Below, in pieces: positions 1 to 8,500 of a stretch of DNA of 10,372 nt; positions within the stretch are counted from its first letter, which is position 1; each line of letters begins with the position of its first letter. The translations under genes were made by a program, and so were the position numbers. Source of the stretch: Muribaculaceae bacterium (GTDB lineage: Bacteria; Bacteroidota; Bacteroidia; Bacteroidales; Muribaculaceae); contig VSPM01000085.1 in assembly GCA_009775365.1 (NCBI GenBank), positions 1 to 10,372 of the forward strand. The letters are read 5' to 3'. Under the pieces are notes generated by a model. The model worked only from the letters and a program-made list of their open reading frames with translations, did not search any database and was not told where the DNA came from.

Positions 1-930
1 CGCGGAGATGTGAATCAGAGCCAGGGTGGCTTCTACAACAACAATCGTCAGGGCGGCTACAACAACATGAACCGTCAGGGCGGCTACAACAACATGAACC
101 GTCAGGGTGGCTACAACAACCGCAACCAGAACTTCCGCAAGCAGCAGAACAATATGAAATTCACCCCGCGCCCGAAGCAGGTGGATTATGTGCTTGAAGA
201 TATCGACCCGAGCGAACAGATTCGTCTTAACAAATATATGGCAAATGCCGGCATCTGCTCACGCCGCGAAGCCGACGAATATATCACTCAGGGTCTTGTG
301 AAGGTGAACGGTGAGGTTGTGACCGAGCTCGGCACAAAAATCACTCGCAACGACGTGGTTGAATATGACGAGAAGGTGGTAACTCCGGAGCGCAAATGCT
401 ATGTGCTTCTCAACAAGCCTAAAGACTGCGTGACAACAAGCGATGATCCCAACGGGCGTCTCACAGTGCTCGACCTTGTGAAGAATGCCTGCCAGGAAAG
501 AATTTATCCTGTGGGCCGTCTTGACCGCAACACAACGGGAGTGCTCCTTCTCACCAACGACGGCGACCTTGCCTCCAAGCTCACACACCCGAAATTTGTG
601 AAGAAAAAAATCTATCAGGTGTGGACTGACAAAGACATCACCGAAGAGGATATGCAGCGCATAGCCGACGGCATCACTCTCGACGACGGCGAAATTCATG
701 CCGATGCCATAAGCTATGTGAGCGAAACCGACAGAAACCAGGCCGGCATCGAAATCCACAGCGGGCGAAACAGAATCGTGCGCCGCATTTTCGAGAGCCT
801 CGGATATAGGGTGACAAAACTTGACCGCGTTTATTTTGCCGGTCTCACGAAAAAGAATCTGCCTCGCGGACGCTGGCGTTACCTCACACAGGAAGAGGTT
901 AACTTCCTCCGCATGGGTTCATTCGAATAA
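1..930 (+). CDS. rluB: rRNA pseudouridine synthase, RsuA/RluB family (5' partial)
   Basis: This enzyme isomerises a specific uridine in rRNA to pseudouridine in the cytoplasm. The frame is open to the left edge, so the true start probably lies outside the window; a GTG at position 10 is an internal alternative. Counting from that GTG, residues 1-50 are a Gly/Asn/Arg/Gln-rich tail with a 9-residue repeat. An S4 RNA-binding domain follows at about 71-111 (RLNKYMANAGICSRREADEY). The catalytic domain carries GRLDRNTTGVLLLTNDG at 169-185, with the family's catalytic Asp expected at D172, and the C-terminal motif GRNRIVRRIFESLG at 252-265. An S4 domain plus these motifs places it in the RsuA/RluB/RluE/RluF family. 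The RluB assignment (23S rRNA) is the likeliest but is not proven, because RsuA and RluF share the motifs. The repeat tail is absent from the E. coli enzymes. Confidence 0.93.
   Translation, partial: RGDVNQSQGGFYNNNRQGGYNNMNRQGGYNNMNRQGGYNNRNQNFRKQQNNMKFTPRPKQVDYVLEDIDPSEQIRLNKYMANAGICSRREADEYITQGLVKVNGEVVTELGTKITRNDVVEYDEKVVTPERKCYVLLNKPKDCVTTSDDPNGRLTVLDLVKNACQERIYPVGRLDRNTTGVLLLTNDGDLASKLTHPKFVKKKIYQVWTDKDITEEDMQRIADGITLDDGEIHADAISYVSETDRNQAGIEIHSGRNRIVRRIFESLGYRVTKLDRVYFAGLTKKNLPRGRWRYLTQEEVNFLRMGSFE
46..126 (+). repeat. 27-bp in-frame tandem repeat, three copies
   Basis: Three head-to-tail 27-bp units run 46-72, 73-99 and 100-126, each starting CGTCAGGG and encoding the 9-residue unit RQGGYNNMN. 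The first two units are identical. The third has a synonymous GGT for GGC and CGC for ATG near its end. A more diverged copy lies just upstream at about 16-45 (SQGGFYNNN). The repeats are part of the pseudouridine synthase N-terminal tail. Near-identity at the nucleotide level suggests recent duplication or slippage. Confidence 0.9.
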
Positions 931-938
931 TTTTTTAT

Positions 939-979
939 TGTCTGAGGATTAATCCGGAAGTCGGGTTAATCCTCAGACA
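939..979 (+). other. Strong intergenic hairpin before asnS
   Basis: An inverted repeat pairs 939-957 with 961-979 (19 pairs, two of them G-U wobbles), leaving a 3-nt loop (AAG, 958-960). It lies between the pseudouridine synthase stop (930) and the asnS start (993). A run of six T lies before it (931-936), but no T tract follows on either strand, so it is not a standard intrinsic terminator. It ends 13 nt before the asnS ATG, so it could stabilise or punctuate the transcript, act as a processing site, or influence asnS translation. The role is inference; the structure is visible directly. Confidence 0.8.
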
Positions 980-992
980 CATACAAAATAAT

Positions 993-2387
993 ATGCAGGA
1001 TATCAGAAGAAAGACAGTAGCCGCAATCCTTGCCGGCGGCGCGGCTTCCGCAGGAGAGATTGTGGACGTAAAAGGATGGGTTCGCACCCGCCGAGGAAAT
1101 AAGAATGTGCAGTTTGTGGCTCTTAATGACGGAAGCACAATAAATAATCTGCAGATTGTGTTCGACCTCTCCAAGTTCTCCGACGACTCACTGAAGCCAA
1201 TCACCACCGGTTCGAGCATACACGTGCAGGGACGGCTTGTGGCTTCTCAGGGAGCAGGGCAAAGCGTGGAGGTTCAGGCCGACGAACTTGAGGTCTATGG
1301 CACAGCCCCGGTAGACTATCCTCTTCAGAAGAAGGGACACACACTTGAATTCTTGCGGGAGAAAGCGCATCTGCGCCCGCGCACCAATACATTCGGCGCC
1401 GTGCTCAGGATCCGTCATGCTCTGGCATATGCAATTCATAAATTTTTCAACGACAAGGGTTTCTTTTATTTTCACACTCCGCTGATCACTGCTTCCGACT
1501 GCGAGGGAGCGGGCGCTCAATTCCAGGTGACCACCCTTCCTCTCAACGGCCTTCCGAAAGATGAGGCCGGCAATATCGACTACAGCCAGGACTTCTTCGG
1601 GAAGCTTGCGAGCCTCACAGTGTCGGGTCAGCTCGAGGGTGAGCTCGGCGCTACAGCCCTCGGCCTCATCTATACGTTCGGCCCTACGTTCAGAGCTGAA
1701 AATTCAAACACACCCCGACATCTTTCGGAGTTCTGGATGGTGGAGCCGGAGATGGCTTTCTATGAGATTGCCGACAACATGGACCTCGCGGAAGAGTTCA
1801 TAAAATATTGCATCAACTATGCTCTTGAGCATTGCGAAGACGATATCCGTTTCCTCAACGACCATTTCGACAAGGAGCTTGTCGACCGCCTGAAATTTGT
1901 TGTGGAAAATGACTTCGTGCGTCTTCCCTACACTGAAGGCGTGAAGATTCTTGAGGAAAGCGGCAAGAAATTCGAGTTCCCGGTGTATTGGGGCGTTGAC
2001 CTTGCTTCAGAGCATGAGCGTTTCCTCGTGGAGGAACATTTCAAGAAGCCTGTGATTCTCACCGACTATCCCAAAGAGATAAAGGCTTTCTATATGAAAC
2101 TCAACGACGACGGCAAGACAGTGCGCGCAATGGATGTGCTTTTCCCGAAAATCGGCGAGATCATAGGGGGCAGCCAGAGAGAGGAGAACTACGACAAGCT
2201 TCAGAAGCGAATTGAAGAACTTGGCCTCACCGGCATGGACTGGTATATGGACACCCGCAAATACGGCACTGTGCCTCATAGCGGCTTCGGCCTCGGGTTC
2301 GAGCGTCTTGTGCTCTTTGTGACCGGCATGCAGAACATTCGCGACGTGATTCCCTTCCCGCGCTATCCTAAAGCCTGTGAGTATTAA
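993..2387 (+). CDS. asnS: Asparaginyl-tRNA synthetase
   Basis: This cytoplasmic class IIb aminoacyl-tRNA synthetase attaches asparagine to tRNA-Asn using ATP. The protein is 464 residues, close to the 466 of the E. coli enzyme, so it looks complete. An N-terminal OB-fold anticodon-binding domain spans about 22-105 (VKGWVRTRRGNKNVQFVALN). The class II catalytic core follows, with motif 2 at about 233-254 (FRAENSNTPRHLSEFWMVEP) and motif 3 at 431-439 (GFGLGFERL). FRAENSNTPRHLSEFW is characteristic of AsnRS rather than AspRS. The ATG at 993 is chosen because it gives the normal family N-terminus. Its upstream stretch is A-rich (CATACAAAATAAT) with no Shine-Dalgarno, as is common in Bacteroidetes. 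It follows the pseudouridine synthase by 62 bp, separated by a strong hairpin. Nothing looks broken. Confidence 0.98.
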   Translation: MQDIRRKTVAAILAGGAASAGEIVDVKGWVRTRRGNKNVQFVALNDGSTINNLQIVFDLSKFSDDSLKPITTGSSIHVQGRLVASQGAGQSVEVQADELEVYGTAPVDYPLQKKGHTLEFLREKAHLRPRTNTFGAVLRIRHALAYAIHKFFNDKGFFYFHTPLITASDCEGAGAQFQVTTLPLNGLPKDEAGNIDYSQDFFGKLASLTVSGQLEGELGATALGLIYTFGPTFRAENSNTPRHLSEFWMVEPEMAFYEIADNMDLAEEFIKYCINYALEHCEDDIRFLNDHFDKELVDRLKFVVENDFVRLPYTEGVKILEESGKKFEFPVYWGVDLASEHERFLVEEHFKKPVILTDYPKEIKAFYMKLNDDGKTVRAMDVLFPKIGEIIGGSQREENYDKLQKRIEELGLTGMDWYMDTRKYGTVPHSGFGLGFERLVLFVTGMQNIRDVIPFPRYPKACEY

Positions 2388-2470
2388 TTGAAGTGCGATT
2401 TAAAGTGCCGGCGGGCGTGTGGCTTACATGCCCGGCAGAGATTACGGCACCGGAAATTGAAATAAAAGAA

Positions 2471-3817
2471 TTGTTTGACCACAATTTAAATAGATCATTC
2501 GTAGGCGCCATGGCAATTTTTATTGTCATGGCGCTATCATGGCATTGCGTCACTGCGCGTGCCGACGCGAATAATTCGCATAATGTGTTTCATTATGCTG
2601 ATTCTGAAGTTTTTGCCGACTCTTTGACTGTGAGCGTGGTCACTTGCTATCCCGGCCCTGAAATCTATGAGCTTTGCGGACATTCCGCCGTGAGAGTAAA
2701 GGGGGAGGGGAGAGACTCTGTGTGGAATTTCGGAATGTTTAATTTCAGGGAACCGAACTTTGTGTATCGTTTCGTGAAAGGCGAGACCGACTACATGTGT
2801 GTAGGCTATCCGTTTGCATGGTTCCTTCCGGAGTATCAGAAGCGAGGCTCAAAGGTGGTGGAGCAGGAGCTGAATCTAACTCAGCCCGAGGCACGCAAAC
2901 TTCTTGCTCTCTTGCAGACGGAGGCACTCCCGCAGAACTGCCGGTATCGCTATAACTATGTCAAAGATAACTGTGCCACGCGCATCCTCGACCGCATAGA
3001 TGATGCCGTGTCGTCGAGAGTGGCATATCCCGACAGTGTGGCCTATGCTACATTCCGCAATGAGATGAGGGCGTATCATAGAGATTATCCGTGGTATCAG
3101 TTCGGCATAGACCTTGCCCTTGGATCCGGAATAGACTATTCGCTCAATTCAAGGGAGGAGATGTTTGTGCCTGTGGAGATGATGAAAAAGATGGAGACGG
3201 CGCGGCTTGCCGACGGCAGAAGCCTTGTGAAGAGACAGAATGTGCTCAACGAGGGTGTTGCCTGCGCCACACTTCCCCCGACACCATGGTGGCAGTCTCC
3301 GCTGTTTGTATCGATAGTGGCTCTTTTGCTGGCCGTGACATTGTGTGCGGTGGACTATCGCCGCAGGCGTATAACCCGCTGGGCATATTCCCTGTGGTTT
3401 TTCTTGCTGGGGCTGGCAGGGTCGTTAGTGGCATTCCTCGTGTTTGTGTCTGTTCATGAGGCCACCTCTCCCAACACGCTTATACTGTGGTTGAATCCGC
3501 TGCAGCTGATAATGGCGGTGTGTGTGTGGAGCTGTGCGTTGCGTCATGCGGCAGTGGCGATGGCATGGTATAATATTGTGGCGACATTGTGTATGCTTGT
3601 GTTCTGGCCGTTCCAGAGCCAGAGCGGCAATCCCGCTTTTTTCCCGTTGATGGCGGCCACCCTGCTGCTCTCTTCAACCTACGCAATAATCGCCCATAAA
3701 GAAAGTTATAATATTAATAGGGGTTCCTCTTCATCGGGACGCCCGGCACGTGTGCGAGCGAAAAATAGTGAGAAGTCGCGTCGCGCAATCAGTAACAACA
3801 AAAAAGGAGCGAAATGA
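2471..3817 (+). CDS. Exported DUF4105 protein with five C-terminal membrane helices
   Basis: The N-terminal domain matches DUF4105 (Lnb N-terminal periplasmic domain family). Numbering from the TTG at 2471, it shows CGHSAVRV (69-76, H71), WNFGMFNFREPNF (85-97) and YNYVKDNCATRILDRID (161-177, C168). The conserved His and Cys resemble a papain/NlpC-type pair, but activity is inferred only. A signal peptide (hydrophobic core about 10-24, likely cleavage near TARADA) puts this domain in the periplasm. Five predicted helices lie at about 275-295, 304-328, 336-357, 360-381 and 389-408, then a basic cytoplasmic tail of about 40 residues; the RRRR after helix 1 fits positive-inside topology. The start is uncertain. 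ATG 2510 would cut the signal peptide and lies in a hairpin. GTG 2393, 5 bp after asnS, would add a long acidic leader. TTG 2471 gives the best signal peptide. The 3' end overlaps the next gene by 4 bp. Its physiological role is unknown. Confidence 0.9.
   Translation: MFDHNLNRSFVGAMAIFIVMALSWHCVTARADANNSHNVFHYADSEVFADSLTVSVVTCYPGPEIYELCGHSAVRVKGEGRDSVWNFGMFNFREPNFVYRFVKGETDYMCVGYPFAWFLPEYQKRGSKVVEQELNLTQPEARKLLALLQTEALPQNCRYRYNYVKDNCATRILDRIDDAVSSRVAYPDSVAYATFRNEMRAYHRDYPWYQFGIDLALGSGIDYSLNSREEMFVPVEMMKKMETARLADGRSLVKRQNVLNEGVACATLPPTPWWQSPLFVSIVALLLAVTLCAVDYRRRRITRWAYSLWFFLLGLAGSLVAFLVFVSVHEATSPNTLILWLNPLQLIMAVCVWSCALRHAAVAMAWYNIVATLCMLVFWPFQSQSGNPAFFPLMAATLLLSSTYAIIAHKESYNINRGSSSSGRPARVRAKNSEKSRRAISNNKKGAK
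2505..2534 (+). other. Hairpin over the 5' end of the DUF4105 gene
   Basis: A 13-bp stem pairs 2505-2517 with 2522-2534 (one G-U wobble) around a TTTT loop (2518-2521). It includes the in-frame ATG at 2510 and a second ATG at 2528, so either would be hidden in a folded transcript. The same bases encode part of the signal-peptide core (AMAIFIVMA). It may be a chance result of the coding sequence, or it may tune translation. Confidence 0.65.
3804..3809 (+). promoter_or_regulatory. Shine-Dalgarno site of the PafA-like gene
   Basis: AAGGAG lies 4 nt before the ATG at 3814 and inside the end of the DUF4105 coding region. The ATG overlaps the upstream TGA as ATGA, so the two genes are likely translationally coupled. 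A clear Shine-Dalgarno is uncommon in Bacteroidetes, and none of the other genes with a visible start here shows one this good. This site supports the chosen start. Confidence 0.7.
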
Positions 3818-5400
3818 ATCGTCTGATAACATCGGTGATATGCGGACTTGTGGGCATCAATACGATGCTCTGCGCCGACCCCTCGCGCCCAAGGCTCGTG
3901 GTGGGTATAATGGTGGACCAGCTCCGCACCGATTATATCGAATATCTGCAGAATCTGTTCGGAGAGAATGGATTCCGCAAACTTATGAGAGACGGGGCTT
4001 TTGTGAAGGATGTGGACTATAAGGTGACAGGGCTGGACAATGTGAGCGGCACTGCCATGGTCTACACCGGAGGCTATCCCCGCCATAATGGCGTGACATC
4101 GGCCAAGGTGTATGACCCGGACACGAAAGAAATAGTGCCCGCTCTCCACGACACGTCGATGATTGGAAATTTCACAAGCGAGACGTATTCTCCCGCGAAT
4201 CTCAGGCTATCGACAATCAGCGACGAACTTGCAATCGACGGCGCCGGTGTGGCCGGCATATATTCAATCGCCCCCGACCCGCAGCAGGCAATAATAATGG
4301 CCGGTCATGCAGGGTCGTCGGCATTCTGGATTAATGACAACACCGGGAAATGGGCCACTACCACCTACTATCGAGAAGTGCCCAATGAGCTGACCCAGCG
4401 CAACTACAGCAACCCCATCACATCGCGGCTCGACACCATGCAGTGGAAGCCGTCGATGCCTATTTCGCGTTATCCGGGTCTTCCGGACCAGAAACGCATG
4501 TATGAGTTCAAGCATACGTTCCCCACGGCCGACAGAAGTGTCTATCGCATGTATCTGTCGTCGCCAATGGTCAACGCCGAGATTACGGATGTTGCCATAT
4601 CTTATCTGAAAGACCTGAAGGTGGGCCGCAGAGGCGACGCCATAGAGATGCTGAACCTCGCGTATACCGCCCAGCCTTATAAATATGTGAGTGACGGAGA
4701 TTTCCGCCATGAACTTGAAGACAGCTACATCCGGCTTGACGGCCAGTTGTCGCGCCTGTTTGAGGCTATTGACAAGTATGTCGGCCTTGACAACACGCTT
4801 GTGTATGTGGCGTCGACCGGTTATTATGACGATGCGGTGGCCGACGATCCAAAATATCGCACACCCACCGGTGATTTCTCCGTGAAGCGTGCCCTCTCTC
4901 TTCTTAATTCCTATCTTTCCGCCCGCTATGGCAATGGAGATTATGTGGATACCTACAGCGGAAGCCATGTCTATCTCGACCACAAACAGATAGAGGCCAT
5001 GAAGCTCGATCTCAACGAGGTGGCCGAGGCTTCGCGCGATTTCCTTGTGAGAATGAGCGGCGTGAACGACGCCTACACAATGGGCGACATAATGACTTCG
5101 GCGCTTCCGAAAATGGAAGCCCTTCGTCTGGGAACTGACCCCAAGACTGGCGGCGATGTTGTGCTGGAGTTTAACGAGGGATGGAACATTGTAGACGACA
5201 CCCGATTCCCTAACGACGTCCAGGTGGCGCGTTCGAGCATGGTGCTAAGCCCGTTCTTTATCATGGGCTGCGGCATAGCGCCTGTCACGATCGAAACGCC
5301 TGTCGATGCCACAGCCCTTGCGCCCACCGTGACGCAGGTGCTTCGCATCCGCTCGCCTAACGGGGCTGTGTCGAAGCCGGTTTCGTTGCCTCGCAAATAG
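3814..5400 (+). CDS. Exported alkaline-phosphatase-superfamily protein (PafA-like), probably catalytically inactive
   Basis: The protein (528 residues) has a Sec signal peptide (residues 1-21, likely cleavage after MLCA) and an alkaline phosphatase superfamily domain of the PafA type. Fold landmarks are RPRLVVGIMVDQLRTDY (25-41), SGTAMVYTGGYPRHNGV (78-94), IIMAGHAGSSAFW (160-172), EDSYIRLDGQLSRLF (302-316), DNTLVYV (326-332) and the C-terminal RIRSPNGAVSKPV (511-523). Aligned from memory to characterised PafA, only the first metal-binding Asp remains (D35). The nucleophilic Thr position is N76. The other zinc ligands appear as P288, V292, T335, G336 and L478, and the substrate-contacting Asn, Lys and Arg as A97, D155 and Q157. 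Activity as a phosphatase is therefore unlikely. Binding, scaffolding or a different chemistry are possible. It overlaps the DUF4105 gene by 4 bp, pointing to a shared envelope role. The reading frame is intact, so this is not a decayed gene. Confidence 0.9.
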   Translation: MNRLITSVICGLVGINTMLCADPSRPRLVVGIMVDQLRTDYIEYLQNLFGENGFRKLMRDGAFVKDVDYKVTGLDNVSGTAMVYTGGYPRHNGVTSAKVYDPDTKEIVPALHDTSMIGNFTSETYSPANLRLSTISDELAIDGAGVAGIYSIAPDPQQAIIMAGHAGSSAFWINDNTGKWATTTYYREVPNELTQRNYSNPITSRLDTMQWKPSMPISRYPGLPDQKRMYEFKHTFPTADRSVYRMYLSSPMVNAEITDVAISYLKDLKVGRRGDAIEMLNLAYTAQPYKYVSDGDFRHELEDSYIRLDGQLSRLFEAIDKYVGLDNTLVYVASTGYYDDAVADDPKYRTPTGDFSVKRALSLLNSYLSARYGNGDYVDTYSGSHVYLDHKQIEAMKLDLNEVAEASRDFLVRMSGVNDAYTMGDIMTSALPKMEALRLGTDPKTGGDVVLEFNEGWNIVDDTRFPNDVQVARSSMVLSPFFIMGCGIAPVTIETPVDATALAPTVTQVLRIRSPNGAVSKPVSLPRK

Positions 5401-5472
5401 CGGAGCTCCCGGCTTTGAATCAGCAGTGACCGACATGCCCGCAGGGGGCGAAACAATTATTTGGCCTGAAGA

Positions 5473-5505
5473 TTGGCGACGGCTGAATAAAAATCATTAA
5501 ATTTG
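5473..5505 (+). promoter_or_regulatory. Bacteroidetes-type promoter before secA
   Basis: A perfect TAnnTTTG -7 element (TAAATTTG, 5498-5505) lies 22 nt downstream of a TTG (5473-5475) that can serve as the -33 element. This is the arrangement used by the primary sigma factor of Bacteroidetes. Transcription would start near 5511, leaving a leader of about 10 nt before the secA ATG at 5522. The rest of the 121-bp gap (5401-5521) shows only weak GC-rich palindromes and no clear terminator for the upstream gene. Confidence 0.5.
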
Positions 5506-5521
5506 TAAAAAATAAAAATCC

Positions 5522-8500
5522 ATGGGATTAACTAATATACTGAAGAAAATTTTCGGCGACCAGAGCGAACGTGCAGTGCGCCCTCTCTGGCAACGCCTCG
5601 AGAAGGAGATAAATCCTATAAGTGAGGAAATTAAGAATCTCTCTCATGATGAATTGCGCGGTCGCATCGAGGTGATTCGCGATGGATTGCGCGGCGAAGC
5701 CAAGGAGTATAAGGACAAGATGGCTGAAATCCGCACCGAGCTTGAAACTCTTGATTATGACAAGCGCGAACCGTATTGGAAGAAAATCGACGAACTGCGC
5801 GAGGAGATGTTCAAGATGTATGCACGCCGTCTCGACGAGGTGCTTCCCGAGGTGTTTGCCGTTGTGAAAGAAACCGCAAGACGCTTCGCACAGAATGAAC
5901 TCATAGAGGTGACTGCCACACAGGCAGACCGCGAGCTTGCCGTTGCAGGGAAAGACTTCGTGTCGATAGAGGGCGACAAGGCTGTGTATCGCAACAGCTG
6001 GATTGCCGGCGGAAACCAGATGACCTGGGATATGGTGCATTATGATGTGCAGCTTATCGGTGGCATGGTGCTGCATGGCATTATGAATGGAGAGAAGGCT
6101 TCTAACAATATTGCCGAGATGGCCACCGGCGAGGGTAAGACCCTTGTGGCCACGCTCCCTGTGTTCCTCAATGCTCTCACCGGAGAAGGTGTGCACGTAG
6201 TGACCGTGAATGACTATCTGGCTAAACGTGACTCCGAATGGATGGGCCCGCTCTATCAGTTCCATGGTCTTACTGTAGACTGCATCGACAAAACCGAGCC
6301 TAACTCCGAGGAACGCCGCAGGGCTTATCGCTGCGACATCACTTTCGGAACAAACAATGAGTTCGGCTTCGACTATCTGCGCGACAATATGGCCACACAG
6401 ACATCCGATCTTGTGCAGCGCGACGAGCATTATTATGCCATTGTCGATGAGGTTGACTCTGTGCTTATCGACGATGCCAGAACTCCGCTTATCATATCCG
6501 GACCGGTGCCAAAGGGTGATGACCAGATGTTTAATGACTTCAAGCCCAATGTGGAGAAAGTGGTAAACGCGCAGCGCAAACTTGTGCAGGGCTTGCTTCT
6601 TGAGGCTAAAGAGAAGATTTCGGCCGCTATGAGCGGCGATGCCGAAAAGATTGCAAAATTTGATAAAAACCGTGAGGAAGGGAAGAAGCCTCTTACGGCA
6701 GACCAGCTGCTCGAGGACGGCGGACTCTCGCTTTTCCGTGTATATAAGGGCCTTCCCAAGCATGGCCCCCTCATCCGCTATCTCAGCGAGGAAGGAATAA
6801 AGCAACTGCTCCTCAAGGTTGAGGCCAAGTATATGGCCGACAACAACCGCGAGATGCCCAAGGCTGTCGAGCCGCTTTTCTTCGTGATTGATGAGAAGAA
6901 TCACAGCATTGAACTCACAGACAAGGGTATTGAGGTGCTTACCGGCACAACACAGGACCCTGATTTCTTCATACTCCCCGACATTGCATCGCAGCTTTCA
7001 TCGGTAGATAATGAAGAAGGCACCAAAGAGGAGCACCAGCAGAAGAAGGACGAGCTTCTTCAGAATTATTCGGTGAAGGCTGAACGTGTTCACACCGTAA
7101 ACCAGTTGCTGAAGGCTTACACGCTCTTCGACAAGGATGTGGAGTATGTTATCGATGATAATAAAATCAAGATTGTAGACGAGCAGACAGGGCGAATAAT
7201 GGAGGGTCGCCGCTATAGCGACGGCTTGCACCAGGCCATCGAGGCTAAGGAGGGTGTGAAGGTTGAGGCTGCTACCCAGACTTATGCCACTATCACTCTT
7301 CAGAACTATTTCCGCATGTATCGCAAGCTTGCCGGCATGACAGGCACGGCGATGACAGAAGCCGGAGAGTTCTATGACATCTATAAACTTGAGGTGACAG
7401 AGATTCCCACCAACCGCCCTGTGATCCGCAACGATATGAATGACCGTGTGTATCGCACCAAGAAGGAGAAATATGCCGCTGTCATTCAGGAAGTGGAAGA
7501 TATGGTTAAGGCCGGACGCCCCGTGCTTGTGGGCACAACGTCGGTAGAGATTTCAGAACTTCTCTCCAAGATGCTTCAGCTCCGCAAGATTCCTCATCAG
7601 GTGCTCAATGCCAAGTATCACCAGAAAGAGGCTGAAATTGTGGCGCAGGCCGGAAAGAAAGGCACAGTGACCATTGCTACAAACATGGCCGGCCGAGGCA
7701 CCGACATCAAACTCCCGCAGGAGGTGAAGGATGCCGGCGGCCTTGCTATCATTGGCACCGAGCGTCATGAGTCGCGCCGTGTAGACCGTCAGTTGCGAGG
7801 CCGCGCCGGCCGTCAGGGCGACCCGGGCTCGTCAGTGTTCTTCGTGTCGTTTGAAGACACTGTGATGCGTCTGTTTGCAAGCGAGCGCATTGTCAAGACA
7901 CTCGACCGTCTCGGCTTTGAGGAGGGCGACATGCTCGACGGAAAGATGGTGAACAGATCGATTGAAACGGCCCAGAAGCGTGTGGAAGAGAACAACTTCG
8001 GCATACGTAAACGCCTTGTGGAATATGACGACGTGATGAACGCGCAGCGCAAAGGTGTGTACGGGCGTCGCCAGAATGCCCTCAAAGGTGAGCGCATCGG
8101 CACCGACATCGCAAATATGATCTATGAGACATCGCAGGAACTCTGTTCTCGCCGCTATGAGGGAGGTTTCAAGGAGTTTGACGAAGAGGTGCGCAAGGCT
8201 CTTGCAATGGAGCTTCCTTTCACCGAGGAGGAGTATGCCAAGCTCGATGCCCCTGTGATGACCGAACGTCTTGCAGAGTCTGCCATGAACACATATGCGC
8301 GCAACAAGCAGAAAATGGCGGAAGGTGCCATGCCATATATCAAAGAGTTTGTGGAGGAGAGAGGCGCTACAGGGCTTGTGGGCGTGCCTGTGACAGACGG
8401 TCGCCGCATGTTCAATATCCGCTGCGACATAAAAGAGGCTTACGACAATAATTGCGCCGCCCTCACTAAGTCGTGGGAGAAGACTGTGCTGCTGTCTTGT

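Noticed and set aside
46..126. CRISPR-like array
   Set aside because: The 27-bp units are contiguous with no spacers and encode an in-frame peptide repeat.
2406..2437. GC-rich imperfect hairpin just after asnS as a possible terminator
   Set aside because: The stem is short and bulged (6 plus 2 pairs, 13-nt loop) and no T run follows, so it is too weak to call.
2470..2477. Possible TAnnTTTG promoter before the DUF4105 gene
   Set aside because: The site reads ATTGTTTG, so the essential TA is missing, and no -33 element lies at the right distance.
4264..4983. A 239-codon minus-strand open frame inside the PafA-like gene
   Set aside because: It is a shadow of a well-supported gene, with no start signal or recognisable domain.
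5528..6904. A 458-codon open frame on the minus strand inside secA
   Set aside because: It lies opposite the certain secA frame and its product resembles no family I know. Long antisense frames arise from codon bias in secA.
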